Source of the DNA: Deltaproteobacteria bacterium
Lineage (GTDB): Bacteria; Bdellovibrionota; Bdellovibrionia; Bdellovibrionales; JAMPXM01
Assembly: GCA_017302795.1 (NCBI GenBank)
Contig: JAFLCB010000002.1
Span: 186,001 to 250,000 of the forward strand
Length of the DNA stretch: 64,000 bases
Direction: 5' to 3'
Shown: positions 16,782 through 24,841 of the stretch, one piece after another
Numbering within the stretch: the stretch's first letter is position 1
How the letters are laid out: each line of letters begins with the position of its first letter
The notes under the pieces: model-generated
The model's input: the letters and a program-made list of their open reading frames with translations, nothing else
Database searches by the model: none
Told to the model about the DNA's origin: nothing
Program-made: the position numbers and the translations under genes

Positions 16782-18935
16782 GTGGCGAATGAAAATGACG
16801 GCGTAAGAAACTCTTTTCCTTTGGGTGGTATGGCTGCAATCAGCGCTGGCCCGGCGGCTGTTTTCTATGATGGGAATGATTCTGACGGAGTCATTCGCGA
16901 TGCCGCTTTTCGAACTCGCTCGACTGTCGTCAAACAGATGCCTGTTGATGAATTTCGTTTAGCTGCAGTATTCGTGTTCCTCGAACGACTTGATCTTGAG
17001 CAATGGCTAACGGAACTTCGGAATCGGGATTCATCTGTAGATATTTGGCTCATCCTTGGTCCCGAATCATCGCCGATGACGGCCTCAGCCATTGATAGGA
17101 AATTAGAACGCCGACAGGTTTTGGCTAAGTTGGGTCCAAAGCGAATTGCGAGCCTCATCAATCGCTATCGACTACGCGGCTGGATCAGCCGAGACGTAAA
17201 TGTTGTTCTAGCCGCGATACATACCGGAATTCAGAATCGGGATTCTCGGATCGGGTACGTAAAGAGTCGGAGAGAACTTGGAACAAGAAATCGGCAGCTT
17301 TACGATCTTCAAGAAAATCTAGAAAAAATCGTTACCGAACGCACCTCCTATTTGTCAGATGCCGAACGTGAATTGCATCGTCGAACTCAAGCAACGAGAG
17401 ATTTAGTGCGGTTCATTAAGGAACTGAGTCAGGCCGAGGCGATCGAGGAAGTCCTCCAGTTCCTGAGCAACGAAGTACGCAGCTTTCATGAAGTTCGTCC
17501 TCCGATGCTGGCGCTTGTTTCTCCCGAATTCGGAGCGAGACTTCACTTTCAACAAGTTCGGGCCGGTGGGGGCCAAAGGGCACATGAAAAAGGGTGGGGC
17601 TCAAAAACGGTCTCACGTCCGTGGCCAAGTCGATCAGCGATCCGAATTAACGAAGCTGAAGATCAAACCTACCTAGCGCAAGAGCTTGGGCGTCCGATCG
17701 CAAGAACCGTGGTAATCCCGCTAGGTAAAGATGCAAGAGTTAGCGCGAGCCCGCTTCTTATATTCGAGCATAGCTTTGATGAACTGAAAGCGGATCGATT
17801 TAAGAAATTTTTGATTCCTCGCCTTGAGCCCCTTTCAACGGCTCTCGACAGGGTCGTCATAAATCGTGAACTGATCGCAGCGTCTCGGTTGTGGGAATCC
17901 ACTTTCGACGGGATCTCTGACCCCATTGCAGTGGTGGGTACGAACTATGAAGTTTTGAGAATGAATCAGGCTTTTGCCAGATATCAATCACGAAACGAAG
18001 ATACCCGAAAAACTAAGTGCTATGAAATTTTCGCCGCGAGATCTGCGCCCTGCGATGGATGCGGCTTTTCGCAGGCCGATAAAACGCCTGAACACATAGA
18101 GTGGCAGGTGCGTCGCGGTGCCAATGTCTATGACGTCAGCGGCTACCCGATTCGCTTTCAAGAAGAGGCAAAGGTCAAAACCTTGATTCATCACTATTCG
18201 GACGTAACGAAGTCACTGGAACTGAAAGGCCATGCCTTCCAGGGTGAAAAAATGGCTGCGATCGGCTTGATGGCAGGTAATATTGCACACGAGTTAAACA
18301 ATCCATTGGCAGGTTTAAAATCCTTGGCCCAAGTGCTTCGCCAAGAAGCGAAGTATCCTGAAAGTGTAAAAAACGATCTCCATGAAATTGAAAACGCGGC
18401 CGAGCGATCCAGTGCAATCATTCGAGACCTCATGGAGTTTTCCAATGCGGAGGACCGCGCACGGGAAACGATTTCCCTTAATCAAATCGCGGACAGCGCA
18501 CTCAATATGGTAAAGACGGCGCTCCACGATCACCGGGTTGAGACCGATTGGGGCGACAATCAAGAAGTGATGGTGAACGTCGATCCCCATTTGCTTCAGC
18601 ATGTCGTTTTCAATATCGTAAACAACGCGTGTCAGGCTATGAAAGAACCGGGCGAAATTTCGATTCGGTCTTATCGTCAAACGCTTCCCGAAGGTGAACA
18701 TGCGATACTTGAAATCAGTGACACAGGCCCCGGCATTCCAAGTGAAATTCTTAGTCGAGTGTTCGAACCATTCTTCACAACCAAGGGCGCAGGCCAAGGC
18801 ACAGGCCTTGGATTAAGCATGAGTCGCTGGGTCGTGGAAACTTATCGAGGGAGAATTGAAGTTGAAAATCGAAAAGACTTAACGGGAGCAGTATTTAGAA
18901 TTTTACTACCCTTGGCGCCAAGGGGCGGAACATGA
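16782..18935 (+). CDS. soluble hybrid sensor histidine kinase (degenerate receiver, GAF-like, PAS, HisKA, HATPase)
   Basis: About 717 residues from GTG 16782, preceded by AGGA; the exact start is uncertain. No transmembrane segment is evident. In order I see a receiver-like domain lacking the phospho-acceptor signature (about 1-165), a coiled coil (about 170-215), a GAF-like domain (about 225-370), a PAS domain (about 375-480) with a CYE...PCDGC cysteine cluster, the H-box HELNNPLAGL with phospho-histidine 503, and the ATPase domain with DTGPGIP, FEPFFTTK and GTGLGLSMS. The cysteines in the PAS region could bind metal or sense redox state. The stop overlaps the response-regulator start, so the two form a kinase/receiver pair. 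Confidence 0.85.
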   Translation: MANENDGVRNSFPLGGMAAISAGPAAVFYDGNDSDGVIRDAAFRTRSTVVKQMPVDEFRLAAVFVFLERLDLEQWLTELRNRDSSVDIWLILGPESSPMTASAIDRKLERRQVLAKLGPKRIASLINRYRLRGWISRDVNVVLAAIHTGIQNRDSRIGYVKSRRELGTRNRQLYDLQENLEKIVTERTSYLSDAERELHRRTQATRDLVRFIKELSQAEAIEEVLQFLSNEVRSFHEVRPPMLALVSPEFGARLHFQQVRAGGGQRAHEKGWGSKTVSRPWPSRSAIRINEAEDQTYLAQELGRPIARTVVIPLGKDARVSASPLLIFEHSFDELKADRFKKFLIPRLEPLSTALDRVVINRELIAASRLWESTFDGISDPIAVVGTNYEVLRMNQAFARYQSRNEDTRKTKCYEIFAARSAPCDGCGFSQADKTPEHIEWQVRRGANVYDVSGYPIRFQEEAKVKTLIHHYSDVTKSLELKGHAFQGEKMAAIGLMAGNIAHELNNPLAGLKSLAQVLRQEAKYPESVKNDLHEIENAAERSSAIIRDLMEFSNAEDRARETISLNQIADSALNMVKTALHDHRVETDWGDNQEVMVNVDPHLLQHVVFNIVNNACQAMKEPGEISIRSYRQTLPEGEHAILEISDTGPGIPSEILSRVFEPFFTTKGAGQGTGLGLSMSRWVVETYRGRIEVENRKDLTGAVFRILLPLAPRGGT

Positions 18936-19312
18936 AGTTTCTTGTCATCGATGACGAACCGTTGGTTCGAAGATCGTTGGTGCGCGCAATCAAAGCCCGC
19001 GGCCACGAGTGTGCTGAGGCAGCTGATGGCGAAGACGGTCTCAAACTTTGGGAAAGCGAATCTCCACAAGGTGTTTTTGTGGATGTTTTGATGCCCGGTT
19101 TAAGTGGACCGGAAGTCGTTAGCCGAGCACGCGCCAATAGGGTCCTTCGTCCGTCTTTTATCGCGCTTATTTCGGCATTTTCGGGTGACGATAGCGAGAA
19201 ACTGGCGCTGGAGTGTGGAGCCGACATTTTTATTGGCAAACCGTTTGCTGATATTTTTCATGTCGTAGATCAGGTTGTTGATCGAGTTGTTAAACTATCT
19301 GGGGAACTTTAA
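18932..19312 (+). CDS. single-domain response regulator
   Basis: 126 residues, just a receiver domain. The acidic pair D7-D8, the phospho-acceptor D51 (FVDVLMPG), S81 in place of the usual Thr/Ser and K103 (GKPF) are all present, so it should accept phosphate. It overlaps the kinase gene by ATGA. With no output domain, it must act by binding another protein, as CheY does at the flagellar motor, or pass phosphate on. Its nearness to flagellar and glycosylation genes is suggestive only. Confidence 0.92.
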   Translation: MKFLVIDDEPLVRRSLVRAIKARGHECAEAADGEDGLKLWESESPQGVFVDVLMPGLSGPEVVSRARANRVLRPSFIALISAFSGDDSEKLALECGADIFIGKPFADIFHVVDQVVDRVVKLSGEL

Positions 19313-19315
19313 GCC

Positions 19316-19690
19316 ATGCCAAGCAATTCGGTGAAAAAGGTAAAGCCCTACCCCTTTAAAGGTGAACTCAAAGAGTCGGCGACGGCTCGCCCTTGCCAAA
19401 TTGTCTTGCTGACTCAGTCGGCAGTGCTCTTAGATGTTGTCGGAGGGTCCGCTCAGCCAGGCGACAAAGTGGAAGTGTCTTTTCAAACCCCTGTTATAGG
19501 ACATTCGGTTCAATTTCATGGTCTTGTCGTGAAAGTCTATAACCAGCTCACCGGTTCGACGACGCCGCATGCCGAGGGTGCGTCGGGCACCATTCACAGA
19601 CTGGAAATCCATATCCGGTCAATTGACCCACTTTACCAGAACCATATTGCAACATTCCTAGATCAAATTGGTCAAAAGGCACGAACGTGA
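19316..19690 (+). CDS. small beta-rich protein, possibly a degenerate PilZ-like domain
   Basis: 124 residues, starting four bases after the response regulator stop. Strands with phrases such as GDKVEVSFQTP and HGLVVKVYN recall the PilZ beta-barrel, but the RxxxR and (D/N)xSxxG c-di-GMP-binding motifs are not present. I therefore cannot call it a c-di-GMP receptor. No signal peptide or membrane segment. It is co-oriented with the signalling pair and may belong with them. Confidence 0.6.
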   Translation: MPSNSVKKVKPYPFKGELKESATARPCQIVLLTQSAVLLDVVGGSAQPGDKVEVSFQTPVIGHSVQFHGLVVKVYNQLTGSTTPHAEGASGTIHRLEIHIRSIDPLYQNHIATFLDQIGQKART

Positions 19691-19703
19691 TAGGCCATTC
19701 CCC

Positions 19704-20255
19704 ATGAGAATAATTGCGGGAAAATGGCGTGGTCGACGGCTGGTGACGTTCAAAGCGGATCATATTCGGCCCACTACAGATCGCGTAAAAGAAAGCGTCT
19801 TTAATAAACTTCAGGGCGAATGGGATGGGGCGCGAGTTTTAGATCTTTTTGCTGGCACTGGAAACATTGGTTTCGAGGCTTTGTCCCGCGGAGCCAGCGA
19901 GGTTGTCGCCATCGAACTTAACGCCAAATCGATCGATATTATTCGCCGCAATGTCACCGAACTCGAAGTTGGAAAAGAGCATCGGGTGATGAAAGACGAC
20001 GTCCACCGATGGCTTGAGCGCTACGAGGGAGAGCCATTTTCTATTATTATGGCTGACCCACCTTTTACCGAAAGTCTTGCTCATCGAACCCTTGAACTTT
20101 TGTCGACCTCTAAAGCGGTAGGCCCAGAAACCACTGTCGTTGTGGAAGCGTCTTCTCATGAGCGTGTGGACGAAACCTATCCGGGACTTAGTTGCGCCGA
20201 TCGCCGAGATTATGGAGACAAGATGATTTCGTTTTGGAAAAAGGAGCAAGAATGA
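19704..20255 (+). CDS. rsmD: 16S rRNA (guanine966-N2)-methyltransferase
   Basis: 183 residues from ATG 19704, which gives the standard MRIIAGKWRGR start; an upstream in-frame start would overlap the preceding gene. Visible motifs are RPTTDRVKESVFN, the SAM-binding VLDLFAGTGNIGFEAL and the catalytic ADPPF (the family usually has DPPY). The enzyme methylates G966 of 16S rRNA in the assembled 30S particle. Its stop overlaps the coaD start, and the rsmD-coaD pair is common in bacteria. Confidence 0.95.
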   Translation: MRIIAGKWRGRRLVTFKADHIRPTTDRVKESVFNKLQGEWDGARVLDLFAGTGNIGFEALSRGASEVVAIELNAKSIDIIRRNVTELEVGKEHRVMKDDVHRWLERYEGEPFSIIMADPPFTESLAHRTLELLSTSKAVGPETTVVVEASSHERVDETYPGLSCADRRDYGDKMISFWKKEQE

Positions 20256-20743
20256 AAGCCGCACGCCGAATTGCCGTTTACCCCGGTAGTTTTGATCCGA
20301 TAACGATGGGGCACCGAGACATCATGGAGCGTATGGCACCTTCCTTTGATCGGGTCATCCTTTTGATCTCGTCCAATCGGAATAAAGCTGGACTATTCAC
20401 TCCAGAGGAGCGGCGGGACTTGGCGCGCGAGGCGCTTCGCGATCTCCCCAGCGTTGAAGTTGATATTCACCAGGGCTTGACGGTCGATTATGTGAAAAAA
20501 ATTGGCGGTGGAGTTATCTTGCGGGGGCTGCGAGCTGTGACTGATTTCGAATACGAGCTCGTTATGGCGAATATGAACAAAAAGTTGGCTCCTGAAATTG
20601 AAACGATGATTGTCTTCGCAAGCCCAGAGTTCTATTACGTATCAAGCAATACAGTGAAAGAAGTCGCTTTTCACGGCGGTAAAGTTTCGGATCTCGTGCC
20701 CGCCAATGTGGAACAAGCCCTTCTCGCCCGATTTAAAAAGTAA
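20252..20743 (+). CDS. coaD: phosphopantetheine adenylyltransferase
   Basis: 163 residues from ATG 20252 (ATGA overlap with rsmD, AAGGAG upstream). The nucleotidyltransferase signature YPGSFDPITMGH lies at residues 9-20, with RGLRAVTDFEYE and YYVSSNTVKE further on. It makes dephospho-CoA from 4'-phosphopantetheine and ATP in coenzyme A synthesis. Normal length and all motifs intact. Confidence 0.97.
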   Translation: MKAARRIAVYPGSFDPITMGHRDIMERMAPSFDRVILLISSNRNKAGLFTPEERRDLAREALRDLPSVEVDIHQGLTVDYVKKIGGGVILRGLRAVTDFEYELVMANMNKKLAPEIETMIVFASPEFYYVSSNTVKEVAFHGGKVSDLVPANVEQALLARFKK

Positions 20744-20783
20744 ACTAGTTTATTTTGGTAATTTTATATTAGGAGACATACCA

Positions 20784-22004
20784 ATGAGTAACTCGGAACC
20801 GACAATTCAACTCGCCAATCGCGCCAAGCTATTAAAGGGTTCGCCTATTCTCTTGCTCGCAGCGCGCGCAGGAGAAATGAAAGCCGCGGGAAAAGACGTG
20901 ATTTCACTTTCAATTGGAGAGCCGGATTGGGGCACCTTCGATAAAATCAAAGAAGCGGCGATCGTTTCGATCCAAAAAGGTCAGACAAAATATTCTCCGC
21001 CAGCTGGCATTCCAGAACTGCGCAAAGCGGTTGCCGCACAGACTTCCAAAGATCTTGGCCTCGATTATAAATTCGACGAAGTCACTTGTAGCTCGGGTGC
21101 AAAATTCGTTTTGTTTGCAGCGCTGCAAGCACTTGTGAATCCTGGAGATGAAGTGATCTTGGTAGCGCCATTTTGGGCAAGCTATTCGACAATGGTGGAA
21201 CTGGCCGACGGTGTTCCTCGCATCGCAGTCTGCGACGAAGACACCGACTTCAAAATGACACCGGCGATTCTAGAAAAGGCGATCACGCCGAAGACGAAAG
21301 TTCTTCTATTAAATTCGCCGTCGAACCCGACTGGCAAAACCTATAAGCGAGAAGAACTTGCTGCACTTGCGGAAGTGCTTCGCCGTCATCCGCAAATTGC
21401 AATTATCAGCGACGACATTTATAATCGCCTCAGCTTCGATGCGAAACTCGCTCCGCATCTTTTGCATGTCGCTCCAGATCTGCGATCCCGAGTGATAGTC
21501 CTCAACGGTGCTTCAAAAACTTATTCGATGACCGGCTGGCGTCTTGGGTGGGCACTTGGTCCCAAACCAGTCATCACCGCGATGTCGAACTATCAGTCTC
21601 AATCCGTAAGCTGTGCGTCTTCGCCTGCGCAATACGGCGCGCTCGAAGGGATTCTCTCTTGCGATGCGGACGTTGAACGCACGGTGAAAGTGCTGAAAGA
21701 AAAACGCGATGTGCTTCTAGCGGAGCTTGCGAAAATCCCGGGAGTCAAAACGACTGTACCAGAGGGCGCTTTCTATCTGTGGGTGGGTGTTAAGGCCTAC
21801 CTTGGGAAAAAACATAATGGCAACGTTGTGCACACGAGTGCCGATCTCTGCAGTCTACTGCTTGAGGAAAAATTGGTTGCAGCTGTTCCAGGTGTTGAAT
21901 TTGGTCTCGATGGCTATCTTCGCCTCAGCTACGCACTTGAAACAACGAAAGGCAAAGAAGCGATTGCTCGCATTGGGGATTTCTTAAAGGGCATGACTGC
22001 TTAA
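20784..22004 (+). CDS. PLP-dependent aminotransferase, aspartate aminotransferase type
   Basis: 406 residues from ATG 20784, behind AGGAGAC. A fold-type I, class I aminotransferase: NSPSNPTGKTY, the PLP-lysine context GASKTYSMTGWRLGW and the C-terminal arginine region YLRLSYA are all present. The family (aspC/aatA type) exchanges amino groups between aspartate and 2-oxoglutarate; exact substrate range cannot be told from sequence. It is the last gene before the terminator at 22071 and may have its own promoter in the 40-base AT-rich gap after coaD. Confidence 0.92.
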   Translation: MSNSEPTIQLANRAKLLKGSPILLLAARAGEMKAAGKDVISLSIGEPDWGTFDKIKEAAIVSIQKGQTKYSPPAGIPELRKAVAAQTSKDLGLDYKFDEVTCSSGAKFVLFAALQALVNPGDEVILVAPFWASYSTMVELADGVPRIAVCDEDTDFKMTPAILEKAITPKTKVLLLNSPSNPTGKTYKREELAALAEVLRRHPQIAIISDDIYNRLSFDAKLAPHLLHVAPDLRSRVIVLNGASKTYSMTGWRLGWALGPKPVITAMSNYQSQSVSCASSPAQYGALEGILSCDADVERTVKVLKEKRDVLLAELAKIPGVKTTVPEGAFYLWVGVKAYLGKKHNGNVVHTSADLCSLLLEEKLVAAVPGVEFGLDGYLRLSYALETTKGKEAIARIGDFLKGMTA

Positions 22005-22070
22005 AGTCTGATGACGATGTCGGTTTGTGACATCGGCAATTCAACCGGTTAATGCGTCCATTGACTGGCG

Positions 22071-22100
22071 AAAAAGCCCGACTTTCAGTCGGGTTTTTTT
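22071..22100 (+). terminator. intrinsic terminator after the aminotransferase gene
   Basis: CCCGACT (22077-22083), three-base loop, AGTCGGG (22087-22093), then seven T. It ends the long co-directional run that began at the sigma-54 promoter at 10738. Confidence 0.92.
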
Positions 22101-22203
22101 ATGACCGAGGTCTTGTAAACGTACGACGAACGTCCGGCCTGGCCCCACGTCAGTCGACTCTGTGGGTTTACAGCGTCAAACTAAGTAGTGAAGGGGGTCC
22201 ACA

Positions 22204-23229
22204 GTGTCCTTCACATTATTTCTGCAGGTGTTCTTCAATATTGCGATTCTTACGGCGGTCTTTGTCCTCTTCGCGCGATTGCGTCGACCGGCAAAGGACG
22301 ACCCTCGAATGTCAAAAGGGCTTCAGCTACTCTCTAGCAAGATTGCCGTGCTTGAAGACCTCAATGATCGCACCGAAACGCAAGTTCAACAGATGTTGAC
22401 ACTTCTTGATCAGAAGTCTCGGGAGCTTCAATCCAAAATCGCTTTAGCCGAGCAGCAAGTCCAAGCGGTTCGTCAGTCGATGGATCAAAGCTTAGAGGTT
22501 GCTCAAATTTTCCAAGATAAAATTCCGCACACGGAAATTATTGAGCGCCAGAATTCAATGAAGTACATAAAGGCGGCTCGCCTTGCGCATGCTGGCTATT
22601 CTGTCGACCAGATCGCCGCACAAGTGGATTTACCTATTGGTGAGATCGAGTTCATTGCAAAAGTAAACCGCGAAAGTCTTTCGTTTCGTGAAGACGAACT
22701 GCCAGCATGGGCACGACAACCCGATGCGGTGCAGTCCGGTGCAGAGCAGGCGACAGCTGACGGCGGATACCGCCACGCTAACTTCGAACAAACTCCTGAT
22801 GCTCCAAGTTCGCCGCCTCCAGAGGAAAATCGGGCGCCGAGTGCCGCGCCGGTACTATCAGCCGAGCAAGCGGGACTTGTCGATCGGTTGAACCGACTTC
22901 AATTCGAAATGAAGAATCTTGATTTGGAGCTCGCCAATAGGGCCATGGCGCCAGGCAAAGATCTTTCGCGAGCCTTTGAAACACCGCAAATAGAATCCGA
23001 TCGCCTAGCGGAAATAGGCGAGCGTTTTCGCCAAGCGGTTAGCCAGACCGAGCCGCCCGCGGCCATCCAGCAGGCGCCAGCTCAACCGGCAACACTTCAA
23101 CCGCTAGCAAAACCATTCGTCGCGCCAGCATTTGCGGCGTCACCAGTTGCGGCGCCAATTGCCCCCGAACTTGAGGCAGCGCGGGCGGCCGCCCAAGCTA
23201 TTCGCCGAGTTGAGTTTCCGCGAATATGA
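22204..23229 (+). CDS. membrane-anchored coiled-coil protein with a DUF2802-like segment
   Basis: 341 residues from GTG 22204, behind GAAGGGGG. One N-terminal transmembrane helix (about 5-24) leads into a coiled coil (about 40-105). A helix-turn-helix-like stretch AARLAHAGYSVDQIAAQVDLPIGEIEFI follows in two parts (about residues 122-150) and resembles DUF2802, found in proteins near flagellar and chemotaxis genes. The rest is a long Ala/Pro-rich region. The role is unknown; an association with polar flagellar organisation is suggested only by the family's usual neighbourhood. The next gene overlaps it by four bases. Confidence 0.72.
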   Translation: MSFTLFLQVFFNIAILTAVFVLFARLRRPAKDDPRMSKGLQLLSSKIAVLEDLNDRTETQVQQMLTLLDQKSRELQSKIALAEQQVQAVRQSMDQSLEVAQIFQDKIPHTEIIERQNSMKYIKAARLAHAGYSVDQIAAQVDLPIGEIEFIAKVNRESLSFREDELPAWARQPDAVQSGAEQATADGGYRHANFEQTPDAPSSPPPEENRAPSAAPVLSAEQAGLVDRLNRLQFEMKNLDLELANRAMAPGKDLSRAFETPQIESDRLAEIGERFRQAVSQTEPPAAIQQAPAQPATLQPLAKPFVAPAFAASPVAAPIAPELEAARAAAQAIRRVEFPRI

Positions 23230-23495
23230 AGCAGTGGTTGCGCGGTCAAACCATAAAAGCGACTGTCGTTGAATTGATAGAGCCCAATGAGATCTTGATT
23301 CGCTTTGGAGGCGGGGCCGAGGAGCCAGCCGCAAAGCTGCTTCGAATCCGCAATGAAACCAATCGCCCGCTCTCTAGCTTTTCTACCGATGATGCGATTG
23401 GGCTCAGAGTGATCGAAATCTTACCGCTGCGGTTTCAATTTGTCGAAGCCCTCAACGAACAACGTCGACGCGGGCACATCGACGTTTCAATTTAA
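23226..23495 (+). CDS. small beta-rich protein of unknown function
   Basis: 89 residues starting at an ATGA overlap with the DUF2802-like gene, so the two are coupled. The predicted pattern is mostly strands (TIKATVVELIEPNEILIRF) with a short helix at the end. No signal peptide, no recognised family. It ends 18 bases before a convergent gene, and I see no terminator hairpin between them. Confidence 0.62.
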   Translation: MKQWLRGQTIKATVVELIEPNEILIRFGGGAEEPAAKLLRIRNETNRPLSSFSTDDAIGLRVIEILPLRFQFVEALNEQRRRGHIDVSI

Positions 23496-23513
23496 GATTA
23501 CTTTTTTAAAAAT

Positions 23514-24143
23514 TTACTTCGCACTTTCGCGAACAAATCGAGTCAGATAGTAGCGCACCAAATAGTCCACCTTGATCGCTTGCTCTTGATACGTCCAATT
23601 CAGGTCGCCGAATGCGCCCCAGCGCGCAATTAATAGGTCTTCTTCTCCGACGTGGGAAACGGCACCGGCCCCTGGAGTCATTGGCGCACCGGCTGGTTGA
23701 AAGCCAGCCCCAACATAATGAAATCGCACTGAAACTGCGCCAGGTTCTTTCAGAGAGAAAATTAATTTAAATCCGTTTCGGAAAAGCATGAAATCGGCGT
23801 GCGTGTTGGCAATGCCATAGATCTTCACTCTCCCGAGCGAGGATCCTTTCAGCTGGTTGAAAGCTGAAGACGCATCGACAAACGCGACTTTCATCTCGTT
23901 CATAAAAGAAACCGATTCGCCCAAGAGAATGGAGGCAGGGTCAAAGGCAGGACCGAATTCGATCACGCCTGACTCTTCCATTCTTTGTTCCGCGCGAACG
24001 AGCTCCTTGATCCATCCCATTCGGTCTTGTCGCATTCCAGTCGGAGTGCCCGATGATGTGGTGGTCGCGGAACCTGCTGTTCCTGTTTGGCCGAGATCTC
24101 GGCCGGCTTCGCGTTTTGGTCCTAAAAATTCCATTCCGTCCAT
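23514..24143 (-). CDS. protein of unknown function downstream of ssb
   Basis: 209 residues. ATG at 24143 was chosen because a GAGGAGAGGGG stretch precedes it; the frame is open as far as the ssb stop. The first 50 residues are low-complexity (Gly, Thr, Ser). The rest seems to be one globular alpha/beta domain with several Phe/Trp-rich strands and no signal peptide. I recognise no family. It follows ssb in the same orientation with a gap of about 130 bases and may be co-transcribed with it. Confidence 0.62.
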   Translation of the reverse strand: MDGMEFLGPKREAGRDLGQTGTAGSATTTSSGTPTGMRQDRMGWIKELVRAEQRMEESGVIEFGPAFDPASILLGESVSFMNEMKVAFVDASSAFNQLKGSSLGRVKIYGIANTHADFMLFRNGFKLIFSLKEPGAVSVRFHYVGAGFQPAGAPMTPGAGAVSHVGEEDLLIARWGAFGDLNWTYQEQAIKVDYLVRYYLTRFVRESAK

Positions 24144-24271
24144 GGAAGCCCCCCCTCTCCTCAACTGTCGACGTGGGGCTCCGGCGTTGTCAAGATGCGT
24201 TTCAGAGTCCCAAAAGGCTGTCTGGGCCGGCCGCTTGTGGCCGCGAAGCCCAGCCCCATAGAGAGGGATCA

Positions 24272-24742
24272 TCAGTTGAGAGGCCCAAACGGCACCACGG
24301 CCAAGCCAGATTCACCGGCCGCTTCGCTATAAAGAACTGGTCCAGGTCGACCGCCGGAAGTCGTTTGCGAACCCAGGAGGTCTTCTTCGCCTCGCTCTGC
24401 GGCGTCAGAAACTCGGCTTCCAGGTATGAACTGGATTTGCTCGGCGACGATTCCTAGGTGATAGGATTTAACCCCAGCCTCTTCTTTTGAATAAGAGGCG
24501 AGATGGCCTTCAATGTAAAGCGGGCTTCCTTTGCTGCAAAAAGTCGAACAGAGTTCCGCGTTTTTTCCCCAGAGCATTATTTTGTGCCACTGCGTTTCGC
24601 GCCGGGAGTTGCCGAGTTCATCTTTGCTTCGGCGGTAGGTCGCAAGGCTGAGACGTACATACGGTTTACCGTTGATGGACGTTTTCAGTTCCGGATTTTG
24701 CCCGATGGTTCCCATGAGGACAACGCGATTGATTGAGCCCAT
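24272..24742 (-). CDS. ssb: single-stranded DNA-binding protein (short form)
   Basis: 156 residues behind a strong AAAGGAGA ribosome-binding site. The OB-fold of bacterial SSB covers residues 1-108, with INRVVLMGTIGQNPEL, WHKIMLWGKNAE and LYIEGHLASYS. The usual acidic C-terminal tip (DDDIPF type), which recruits repair and replication proteins, is missing: the tail ends in VVPFGPLN. This suggests a second, accessory SSB rather than the replication SSB, but no other ssb is visible in this window to compare. Confidence 0.9.
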   Translation of the reverse strand: MGSINRVVLMGTIGQNPELKTSINGKPYVRLSLATYRRSKDELGNSRRETQWHKIMLWGKNAELCSTFCSKGSPLYIEGHLASYSKEEAGVKSYHLGIVAEQIQFIPGSRVSDAAERGEEDLLGSQTTSGGRPGPVLYSEAAGESGLAVVPFGPLN

Positions 24743-24808
24743 TTTAAAATCTCCTTTTTGTTGCGAGACCGAAGAAATTATCGGTCACAAAGAAGATTTC
24801 AGAGCAGG

Positions 24809-24827
24809 AATTTCGCCAATTGAAATT
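24809..24827. repeat. inverted repeat in the ssb upstream region
   Basis: AATTTC (24809-24814) and GAAATT (24822-24827) with a seven-base centre, 67 bases before the ssb start on the minus strand. It may be an operator for ssb. It does not match the TTAC-N3-GTAA LexA box or another motif I know. Confidence 0.35.
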
Positions 24828-24841
24828 GACGAAACTTTCGT

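Noticed and set aside
19316-19690. c-di-GMP-binding PilZ protein
   Set aside because: Some strands resemble PilZ but the RxxxR and DxSxxG-type ligand motifs are missing, so I did not call c-di-GMP binding.
23691-23875. Two copies of CTGGTTGAAAGC within the gene downstream of ssb
   Set aside because: They are in different contexts inside coding sequence and too short to be a meaningful repeat.
23857-24457. Plus-strand open frames opposite ssb and its neighbour
   Set aside because: Their composition mirrors the minus-strand genes, which have the SSB family match and ribosome-binding sites.
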